From Ruminococcaceae bacterium UBA7075 (GTDB lineage Bacteria > Bacillota > Clostridia > Oscillospirales > Acutalibacteraceae), in the NCBI GenBank assembly GCA_002493635.1, contig DKZL01000029.1:1-9069 (forward strand): a stretch of DNA of 9,069 bases, written 5' to 3'. A program made the translations under genes and the position numbers. How positions within the stretch are numbered: position 1 is the stretch's first letter; the number at the start of each line of letters is the position of its first letter. Below are positions 1-4,663 of this stretch, in pieces. Under the pieces are notes generated by a model. The model was not told where the DNA came from. It saw only the letters and a program-made list of their open reading frames with translations, and searched no databases.

Positions 1-2
1 TA

Positions 3-194
3 AAAACCAAAAGCAACCGGTGGGCTGCTTATACTCGTGCAGACAGCTTGATATTATCCAAACTTCTGTGCCCGAGCGAAACCGAGCAAGTTCTTTTTAA
101 ACACCAAAATGCGGTTTTATCAAAAAAGCCGATACAAAACCTGATTAAGTCGGAATGTGTTCTGATTGCAATTTTTACACGGGAGAGATTTTAA
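3..194 (+). CDS. Possible 3' end of an upstream coding sequence, running through repeat A1
   Basis: Frame 3 is open from the window edge to a TAA at 192-194, about 63 codons without a stop, and that stop overlaps the ATG at 194 as TAATG, a layout typical of translationally coupled genes. The first part of the frame lies in repeat A1 and reads KSNRWAAYTRADSLI, close to the C-terminal tail KSSQWAAHTRADSTI of the cytidylyltransferase at 2910-3368. The rest (LLCPSETEQVLFKHQNAV and onward) matches no domain I know. It may be a real gene tail extended by the repeat, or simply a repeat that happens to be open. No start codon or domain lies inside the window, so no function can be given. Confidence 0.3.
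   Translation, partial: KTKSNRWAAYTRADSLILSKLLCPSETEQVLFKHQNAVLSKKPIQNLIKSECVLIAIFTRERF
11..98 (+). repeat. Structured repeat A, copy 1 (A1)
   Basis: This stretch shares clear blocks, in the same order, with 3321-3417: GTGGGCTGC, ATACTCG, GCAGACAGC, TGCCCGAGCG and CCGAGCA. It can fold into a first hairpin (11-18 with 23-30, one mismatch), a longer stem (CTCGTGCA 34-41 with TGCCCGAG 69-76, one mismatch) or a distal stem (AACTT 61-65 with AAGTT 88-92) followed by T94-98, which looks weakly terminator-like. The last two stems are interleaved and so would be alternatives. Repeat ends are approximate. Confidence 0.65.
181..186 (+). promoter_or_regulatory. Ribosome-binding site that sets the start at 194
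   Basis: GGGAGA lies 7 bases before the ATG at 194. The alternative upstream ATG at 155 has no purine-rich site in front of it and would add 13 residues ahead of the conserved N-terminus of the glycosyltransferase. Confidence 0.7.
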
Positions 195-1345
195 TGCAGC
201 ATATATTTATAGTCGGTGCAAAAAATTGCGGCGCCTATGGCGGTTACGAAACATTTCTTGATAAGCTTACCGAATATCATCAATACAATAAAAACATAAA
301 ATACCACATTGCGTGGAAGGGCACTGAAAGCAAGGAATTTAACTATCACAACGCCCACTGCTTTCAGATTAAGGTGCCCGACATCGGTCCTGCTCAGGCA
401 ATTTATTATGACGTGCAGGCGCTCAGATACTGTCTGAAATATATAAAAAATAACCAAATAAAAAATCCTATTGTATATGTTCTCGCTTGCAGAATAGGGC
501 CTTTTGCAAAGCATTTTGAAAAAGCAATTCACAAGCTCGGCGGAAAACTGTATGTCAATCCCGACGGTCACGAGTGGATGAGGGCAAAATGGTCTGCTCC
601 GGTAAGAAAATACTGGAAATATTCCGAGCAAATGATGGTCAGACACTGCGATTTGCTGGTTTGCGACAGTAAAAACATTGAAAAATATATCAAAGAAAGC
701 TACGGCAAGTATAATCCGAACACTACTTTTATCGCTTACGGAGCAGAAACACGGAAAAGCACGCTTTCCGACAACGACAAAACACTGCTTGACTGGTACA
801 GCAGTAAAAATTTAAAGCCAAAGTCCTATTATCTTGTTGTGGGCAGATTTGTTCCCGAAAACAATTACGAAATTATGATAAGGGAATTTATGCAAAGCAA
901 GTCAGAGCGTGATTTTGCACTGATAACTAACGTAAACGAAAAATTCCTTGCCGAACTCAAGAAAAAAACAGGCTTCGACCGTGACAAACGTATAAAATTT
1001 GTCGGAACAGTATACGAACAGGAGCTTTTAAAGAAAATACGTGAAAATGCCTACGGATATTTTCACGGACACGAGGTGGGCGGTACAAATCCGAGCCTTC
1101 TTGAAGCTCTGGGCAGTACAGACATCAACCTGCTCCTTGACGTAGGTTTTAACCGTGAGGTAGCTGAAAACAGCGCATTATACTGGACAAAGGACAGCGG
1201 CAGTCTTGCAGGTCTTATCGACAAAGCAGACTCTATGAGCGATTCTGAAATCGCAGAGCTTTCGCAAAAAGCAAAACAGCGTATAAACGACGAGTACAGT
1301 TGGCAGTATATATGCAATAAATACGAGGAGCTGTTTTTGCAGTAA
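194..1345 (+). CDS. DUF1972-type GT-B glycosyltransferase, possible rhamnosyltransferase
   Basis: This 383-residue protein would transfer a sugar from a nucleotide donor to a lipid-linked acceptor at the cytoplasmic face of the membrane. The N-terminal half looks like DUF1972: an IFIVGAKNCGAYGGYETF block with GGYETF at 16-21, then the GHEWMRAKW and VCDSKNIEKYI blocks. The C-terminal half is a Glycos_transf_1 domain, with VVGRFVPENNYE and HGHEVGGTNPSLLEAL (291-306, E294 and E304). Known members include pneumococcal WchF/Cps2T and streptococcal RgpA/GacB, which add L-rhamnose early in repeat-unit assembly, so rhamnose transfer is a fair inference but no dTDP-rhamnose genes are visible. The start at 194 is chosen for its GGGAGA site and because the family begins near this residue; an ATG at 155 is in frame. 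The stop is followed after 101 bp by ugd. No truncation is seen. Confidence 0.85.
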   Translation: MQHIFIVGAKNCGAYGGYETFLDKLTEYHQYNKNIKYHIAWKGTESKEFNYHNAHCFQIKVPDIGPAQAIYYDVQALRYCLKYIKNNQIKNPIVYVLACRIGPFAKHFEKAIHKLGGKLYVNPDGHEWMRAKWSAPVRKYWKYSEQMMVRHCDLLVCDSKNIEKYIKESYGKYNPNTTFIAYGAETRKSTLSDNDKTLLDWYSSKNLKPKSYYLVVGRFVPENNYEIMIREFMQSKSERDFALITNVNEKFLAELKKKTGFDRDKRIKFVGTVYEQELLKKIRENAYGYFHGHEVGGTNPSLLEALGSTDINLLLDVGFNREVAENSALYWTKDSGSLAGLIDKADSMSDSEIAELSQKAKQRINDEYSWQYICNKYEELFLQ

Positions 1346-1440
1346 CCTCTTAGGAAAGACTGAACAACTCTCAGTGTGATTTATTCAGTGTTTCCCTTAT
1401 GATTACCGTCTGACTGTTTTCGCAACACAAAGAAAAGAGG
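1346..1440 (+). promoter_or_regulatory. Possible structured leader sequestering the ugd ribosome site
   Basis: CCTCTT at 1346-1351, directly after the stop of the upstream gene, is the exact complement of AAGAGG at 1435-1440, the ribosome site of ugd. Between them GGAAAGACTGAA (1353-1364) can pair with TTCAGTGTTTCC (1384-1395) except for one G/G mismatch, and ACTGA (1359-1363) can pair instead with TCAGT (1371-1375), giving two exclusive folds. This could control ugd translation. It matches no riboswitch class I know, and it could be chance. Confidence 0.3.
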
Positions 1441-1446
1441 AAATAT

Positions 1447-2697
1447 ATGACTGACAAGCACACAATAGCCGTAGCAGGCACAGGTTATGTGGGACTTTCC
1501 GTTGCAACCCTGCTTGCACAGAACAACAAGGTTTTTGCAGTTGACATTATTCCTGAAAAAGTCGAATTAATCAACAAAAGAAAATCTCCTATTCAGGATG
1601 ACTATATAGAAAAATATCTTGCAGAAAAAGAGCTTGATTTAACTGCAACTCTTGACGCAAAAACAGCGTATGAAAACGCTGAATTTGTAGTTATCGCCGC
1701 ACCGACAAATTATGATTCCAAGAAAAATTTCTTTGATACATCTGCCGTTGAAGCTGTTATAAAGCTTGTTACGGAATATAATCCGAACGCTGTTATGGTT
1801 ATTAAATCAACCGTTCCGGTCGGCTACACAGTATCAATTAGAGAAAAAACAGGCTGTAAAAATATAATTTTCAGTCCCGAATTTTTGAGAGAATCAAAAG
1901 CACTGTACGATAATCTTTATCCGTCAAGAATTATTGTGGGTACTGATTTGAATGACGAACGTCTTACAAAAGCCGCAGAAGCCTTTGCTTCTCTGCTCAG
2001 TGATGGTGCAATAAAGGAAGATATTGACACTCTTATTATGGGCTTTACCGAAGCTGAGGCGGTCAAGCTTTTTGCAAACACATACCTTGCGCTCAGGGTT
2101 GCTTATTTTAACGAGCTTGACACCTATGCAGAAACAAAAGGTCTTGATACGCAAAAAATCATTCAGGGCGTCTGCCTTGACCCGAGAATCGGCAGTCACT
2201 ACAATAATCCGAGCTTCGGCTACGGCGGATATTGCCTGCCCAAGGATACAAAACAGCTTCTTGCAAATTACGAGGATGTTCCGCAGAATATGATTTCTGC
2301 GATTGTTGAAGCTAACCGCACAAGAAAAGATTTTATTGCCGACAGAGTTCTTAATAAAGCCGGCTATTATGACTACTTTAACAGGGGCGACTTCAGCGCA
2401 GAAAATGAAAAAAGCTGTGTAATCGGCATTTACAGACTGACAATGAAAAGCAACAGCGACAACTTCCGCCAGAGCTCAATTCAGGGCGTTATGAAACGCA
2501 TAAAGGCAAAGGGTGCAGAAGTTGTAATTTATGAGCCGACGCTTGAAAGTGGAAGCACATTCTTCGGAAGCAGGATTATAGGCGACCTCAGCGAGTTTAA
2601 GGCTCAGTGCAACGCAATCATAGCAAACCGCTATGACAGCAGTCTTGACGATGTAAAAGATAAGGTATATACCAGAGACATTTTCAGACGTGACTGA
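1447..2697 (+). CDS. ugd: UDP-glucose 6-dehydrogenase (HasB/Ugd type)
   Basis: It oxidises UDP-glucose to UDP-glucuronate with two NAD+ in the cytoplasm, supplying an acidic sugar donor. At 416 residues it is full length for the short HasB-type enzymes (about 400). The N-terminal Rossmann fold carries AVAGTGYVGLS with the GxGxxG dinucleotide motif, followed by KSTVPVGYT and SPEFLRESKALYDNLYPSR. The central helix has EAEAVKLFANTYLALRVAYF with K207 and N211, and FGYGGYCLPKDTKQL carries the catalytic C263. These correspond, with a shift of three residues, to K204, N208 and C260 of the Streptococcus pyogenes enzyme. The C-terminal domain ends in YTRDIFRRD as in HasB. The ATG has a strong AGAGGAAA site 6 bases upstream. 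Repeat B1 begins right at the stop codon. Its presence implies that the glycan contains glucuronate or a sugar derived from it. Confidence 0.96.
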   Translation: MTDKHTIAVAGTGYVGLSVATLLAQNNKVFAVDIIPEKVELINKRKSPIQDDYIEKYLAEKELDLTATLDAKTAYENAEFVVIAAPTNYDSKKNFFDTSAVEAVIKLVTEYNPNAVMVIKSTVPVGYTVSIREKTGCKNIIFSPEFLRESKALYDNLYPSRIIVGTDLNDERLTKAAEAFASLLSDGAIKEDIDTLIMGFTEAEAVKLFANTYLALRVAYFNELDTYAETKGLDTQKIIQGVCLDPRIGSHYNNPSFGYGGYCLPKDTKQLLANYEDVPQNMISAIVEANRTRKDFIADRVLNKAGYYDYFNRGDFSAENEKSCVIGIYRLTMKSNSDNFRQSSIQGVMKRIKAKGAEVVIYEPTLESGSTFFGSRIIGDLSEFKAQCNAIIANRYDSSLDDVKDKVYTRDIFRRD

Positions 2698-2790
2698 TTT
2701 TTGGACGCTTCATAAGTTTGAATTAATCTCAAGCTTTGCGACCCGAAGATATACTTCGGTTTTATGGTGAACATCATAGCTCACTTTTTA
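2698..2790 (+). repeat. Dispersed repeat B, copy 1 (B1)
   Basis: It starts immediately after the ugd stop with TTTTTGGACGCTTCATAAG and runs through GCGACCCGAAG and GAACATCATAGCTCAC. The same ordered blocks occur at 8806-8896 (same strand) and, reversed, at 4549-4663. It can fold into two hairpins: 2714-2721 with 2729-2736 (8 bp including one G-U pair) and CCGAAG/CTTCGG at 2743-2759. It is followed within 30 bp by inverted repeat C1. Confidence 0.75.
2743..2765 (+). terminator. Terminator-like hairpin inside repeat B1
   Basis: CCGAAG (2743-2748), a 5-base loop and CTTCGG (2754-2759) form a perfect 6-bp stem followed by TTTTAT. It lies 45 bp after the ugd stop and could end or attenuate transcription there. 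The stem is short and the T tract weak, so readthrough to the next gene is likely. Confidence 0.4.
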
Positions 2791-2819
2791 AATTTGAGCA
2801 AAAGTATTCCTTTACAATT

Positions 2820-2900
2820 CGTAGGGAACGACCCCCGTGTCGTTCCTATTAGAGGTTAGCTGAATGTCAATTAGGAACGACACGGGGGTCGTTCCCTACG
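2820..2900. repeat. Perfect 29-bp inverted repeat element C1 (MITE-like)
   Basis: The arms 2820-2848 and 2872-2900 are exact reverse complements over 29 bp, starting CGTAGGGAACGAC, with a 23-base spacer. Each arm is itself palindromic (GGAACGAC and GTCGTTCC around a 6-base centre), so the element can form a long hairpin or a cruciform. The outer CGTAGGGA ends are shared with C2. It ends exactly where the reading frame of the next gene begins (GTG at 2901). There is no transposase, so any mobility would need a factor in trans. Confidence 0.85.
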
Positions 2901-2909
2901 GTGATAAAA

Positions 2910-3368
2910 ATGGGAAAATATAAAATTGGGTATACAACGGGCGTGTTTGATATGTTTCATATCGGACATCTTAATCTGATAAAAAAGGCAAAGGAGCAGT
3001 GCGACTACCTGATTGTAGGTGTAAGCACCGATGATCTGGTTGAAAGCTATAAGCACAAAAGACCGATTATTCCTTTTGAAGAAAGACTTGCTATTGTTGA
3101 GTCAATAAAATATGTTGACAAGGCAGTACCGCAGTTAACAATGGATAAAATGCAAGCGTGGAACGATTTAAAGTTCGATGTTATGTTCCACGGCTCTGAC
3201 TGGAAAAACAGCGAAATGTATAATAAAATTGTCGATGATTTTAAAACAGTCGGCGTGGACGTTGTTTTTCTTCCTCATACCGAGGGAATTTCATCGACTA
3301 TGCTTTCCGAGGTTCTGCAAAAGAGCAGCCAGTGGGCTGCACATACTCGAGCAGACAGCACCATATAA
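2910..3368 (+). CDS. TagD/GCT-like cytidylyltransferase (CDP-alcohol synthesis)
   Basis: A predicted cytoplasmic enzyme that joins CTP to a phosphorylated small alcohol. Glycerol-3-phosphate is the closest family precedent, with phosphoethanolamine or similar possible. The 152 residues show GYTTGVFDMFHIGHLNLI with the HxGH nucleotide-binding motif (HIGH, 17-20), DYLIVGVSTDDLV, PFEERLAIVESIKYVD, HGSDW, and HTEGISST near 123-130. In TagD the last motif is RTEGISTT, so the Arg is His here. B. subtilis TagD is about 129 residues; the extra length includes a 15-residue tail (KSSQWAAHTRADSTI) encoded by repeat A2. The start could also be GTG at 2901, directly at the edge of inverted repeat C1; neither start has a good ribosome site. 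The next gene, licD-like, is the probable user of the CDP product or works on the same decoration. Confidence 0.85.
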   Translation: MGKYKIGYTTGVFDMFHIGHLNLIKKAKEQCDYLIVGVSTDDLVESYKHKRPIIPFEERLAIVESIKYVDKAVPQLTMDKMQAWNDLKFDVMFHGSDWKNSEMYNKIVDDFKTVGVDVVFLPHTEGISSTMLSEVLQKSSQWAAHTRADSTI

Positions 3369-3417
3369 AAATTCACTTCTATGCCCGAGCGCTGCCGAGC
3401 AGTTTATATAAAGAAGT
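3321..3417 (+). repeat. Structured repeat A, copy 2 (A2), overlapping the end of a CDS
   Basis: It matches A1 (11-98) in the same block order. GCAGCC (3325-3330) and GGCTGC (3335-3340) form a perfect stem around AGTG. CTCGAGCA (3346-3353) pairs with TGCCCGAG (3382-3389) with the same single mismatch position as in A1, and ACTTCT (3375-3380) can pair instead with AGAAGT (3412-3417). The first 48 bases are read as the C-terminus and stop of the cytidylyltransferase. Confidence 0.65.
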
Positions 3418-3419
3418 AA

Positions 3420-3445
3420 AGCCTGAATAACCTCAGGCTATTATA
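3420..3445 (+). terminator. Weak hairpin before licD-like gene
   Basis: AGCCTGA (3420-3426) and TCAGGCT (3433-3439) form a perfect 7-bp stem with a 6-base loop, followed by an AT-rich but not T-only tail. It sits 35 bp before the LicD-like start and could be a weak terminator or a leader hairpin. Confidence 0.3.
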
Positions 3446-3474
3446 TTAAATTATCTTGGGAGATTGCAAGATAT

Positions 3475-4341
3475 ATGAAAGAATATACAACAAAAGAAAT
3501 ACAGAAAGTAATATTGACAATAATAAAAGATATTGACGTGTTCTGTAAGGAAAATGACATTACATATTACCTGATGAGCGGGTCTGCCTTAGGTGCAATG
3601 CGCCACAAGGGCTTTATTCCGTGGGATGATGACCTCGACATTTTTATGACAGTTGACAATTATCAAAAGTTTTTAAAGCTGTTTGCCGAAAAAGGCGATA
3701 ATGAAAAGTATTTTCTTCAGCACGAAAATACTCCCGAATGGCCGTTGTTTATAAGCAGGGTATGCCTGAACGGCACAACTATGATAAGCGATGAATTTAA
3801 ATACAATCTCAAACAGCATCACACTGTTTTTGTTGATATAATGTGCTTGTATTCTGCACCAAAAAACAGCCTTGCACATAGGATGCAGTATATATCTGCA
3901 CAGCTTCTGCGTGTAAATTCACTTGCAAAATGTAATTTTCCGAACAAAAACATAATCAAGCGCATTGCCCTTAAATTATCAAAAATTATTGTAAATAAAG
4001 CTACCAAGCCTCTTCTGATAAAGGCTGTCCACAAGTATGAGGGCAAAAATACTGAGCTTGTGGGGCATTATTTTGGCAGACCACGTTACAAAAATACCTC
4101 CTTTCCCCGCAAATTTATAGGAAAGGCAAGATATGTTCCGTTTGAGGATACAGAGTTGCCTGTATTTGAATATGTTGAAGATTATCTTGAAACACGGTTC
4201 GGTCCAAAGTGGATGGAAATGCCCAGTCAGGCAACAATAGATAAATACCCCGTTCACGGCAATTTTGTTGATTTGGACAATGATTATACAAAATATTTAA
4301 ATGCCGACAAAACAGAGTGGAGCGAGGAAATTAACAATTAA
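3475..4341 (+). CDS. LicD-family phosphotransferase
   Basis: A predicted cytoplasmic or membrane-surface enzyme that transfers a phosphate-linked substituent (phosphocholine in Haemophilus and pneumococcal LicD; polyol phosphate in the related fukutin family) to a sugar. The family core is clear: YYLMSGSALGAMRHKG then FIPWDDDLDIFM, spanning about residues 31-58, with acidic residues D51-D53 and D55 of the nucleotidyltransferase-like active site. At 288 residues it has the usual LicD length. ATG at 3475 is preceded by GGGAG at 3458-3462, 12 bases away. It lies 106 bp after the cytidylyltransferase, which suggests the two make and transfer one CDP-linked group; no choline kinase or choline transporter is in view, so glycerol phosphate is at least as likely as choline. 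The last codons (INN and stop) come from a 7-bp tandem repeat. Confidence 0.88.
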   Translation: MKEYTTKEIQKVILTIIKDIDVFCKENDITYYLMSGSALGAMRHKGFIPWDDDLDIFMTVDNYQKFLKLFAEKGDNEKYFLQHENTPEWPLFISRVCLNGTTMISDEFKYNLKQHHTVFVDIMCLYSAPKNSLAHRMQYISAQLLRVNSLAKCNFPNKNIIKRIALKLSKIIVNKATKPLLIKAVHKYEGKNTELVGHYFGRPRYKNTSFPRKFIGKARYVPFEDTELPVFEYVEDYLETRFGPKWMEMPSQATIDKYPVHGNFVDLDNDYTKYLNADKTEWSEEINN

Positions 4342-4362
4342 CAATTATCAATTAACAATTAA
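4330..4362. repeat. 7-bp tandem repeat ATTAACA, 4.7 units
   Basis: Units ATTAACA, ATTAACA, ATTATCA, ATTAACA and ATTAA follow one another. The TAA stop of the LicD-like gene (4339-4341) is inside the second unit, so unit number changes could alter the last residues. I recall sequences of this kind in intergenic DNA of many AT-rich bacteria. Confidence 0.85.
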
Positions 4363-4363
4363 G

Positions 4364-4411
4364 GTCGGGCAGACAGGCTGTAATAAAGGAAAAGTATATT
4401 TCCCGACTGAA
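4364..4411 (+). repeat. Possible degenerate repeat A copy (A3)
   Basis: TCGGGCAGACAG here matches TCGNGCAGACAG in A1 and A2, and after nearly the same distance (23 against 22 and 23 bases) comes TTCCCGACTG in place of TGCCCGAGCG. GTCGGG (4364-4369) pairs perfectly with CCCGAC (4402-4407). The 5' hairpin of repeat A is missing, having been replaced by or joined to the tandem repeat. Confidence 0.3.
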
Positions 4412-4468
4412 TTTGTAAATTAGCCCCTACGGGTGTTCATCTTAAATCAAACAGAACTTTTCTTCAAC

Positions 4469-4545
4469 ATTCGTAGGGACACGGCGTGCCGTGTCCAGAA
4501 AAAATTGATGTCATTGCGGACACGGCACGCCGTGTCCCTACGAAT
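4469..4545. repeat. Perfect 28-bp inverted repeat element C2 (MITE-like)
   Basis: Arms 4469-4496 and 4518-4545 are exact reverse complements over 28 bp with a 21-base spacer. Each arm contains GACACGGC and GCCGTGTC separated by 2 bases, so it also folds on itself. The CGTAGGGA outer block is shared with C1, while the inner sequence is different. It lies next to B2 as C1 lies next to B1. Confidence 0.85.
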
Positions 4546-4548
4546 CGC

Positions 4549-4663
4549 TAATAAACTATAATTTAACTTTTAATCGTAAATTATGAACCTCACCGATAAA
4601 CCGAAGTACATCTTCGGGTCGGAATGGTTACATATTAATTAAAACTTGTGGAGCGTCCAAAAA
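4549..4663 (-). repeat. Dispersed repeat B, copy 2 (B2), inverted
   Basis: Read on the minus strand it goes TTTTTTGGACGCTCC, AAGTTTTAATTAAT, GTAACCATT, GACCCGAAG, ACTTCGGTTTA and then TTAAATTATAGTTTA, matching B1 and B3 in order. The CCGAAG/CTTCGG hairpin is kept at 4601-4617. The T-rich end of the element abuts the start codon of the next gene, and GGAG inside the repeat acts as that gene's likely ribosome site. Confidence 0.75.
4650..4653 (+). promoter_or_regulatory. Ribosome-binding site supplied by repeat B2
   Basis: GGAG lies 10 bases before ATG 4664. It corresponds to CTCC in the repeat's own orientation, where B1 and B3 have CTTC. An in-frame TTG at 4646 would sit inside the repeat and has no ribosome site. 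Confidence 0.6.

Larger units (their letters stand above)
4342..4663. other. 322-bp gene-free stretch made almost wholly of repeats
   Basis: Between the LicD-like stop and the GT4 start I see, in order, the rest of the 7-bp tandem repeat, a possible decayed A copy, a short CCCCTACGGG fragment at 4424-4433, about 35 bases of plain AT-rich sequence, inverted repeat C2 (4469-4545) and repeat B2 in reverse (4549-4663). I find no coding sequence, RNA gene or convincing promoter. Confidence 0.7.

Noticed and set aside
191..646. Minus-strand open frame of 151 codons opposite the DUF1972 gene
   Set aside because: It lies wholly inside a well-supported gene, shows no domain, and its composition is a mirror of the sense codons.
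2024..2293. Second plus-strand frame inside ugd
   Set aside because: The ugd frame carries all family motifs through this region, and the alternative has no ribosome site or known domain.
2794..2818. TTGAGC and TACAAT as a promoter before the cytidylyltransferase
   Set aside because: The spacing is only 13 bases, too short for sigma-70, and the region separates repeats B1 and C1.
2698..2900. CRISPR array or attachment site suggested by nearby repeats
   Set aside because: The repeats are inverted and dispersed, not regularly spaced direct repeats, and no cas or integrase gene is present.
3178..3411. Alternative plus-strand frame over the end of the cytidylyltransferase
   Set aside because: Its main part is a frame shadow. 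Only its last residues (LLCPSAAEQ) are of interest, as the continuation of the repeat A peptide, and these are reported under the repeat.
4423..4436. GCCCCTACGGGTGT as a fourth GTAGGG-type element
   Set aside because: Only one end-like block is present, with no matching arm nearby. It may be a remnant but cannot be supported.
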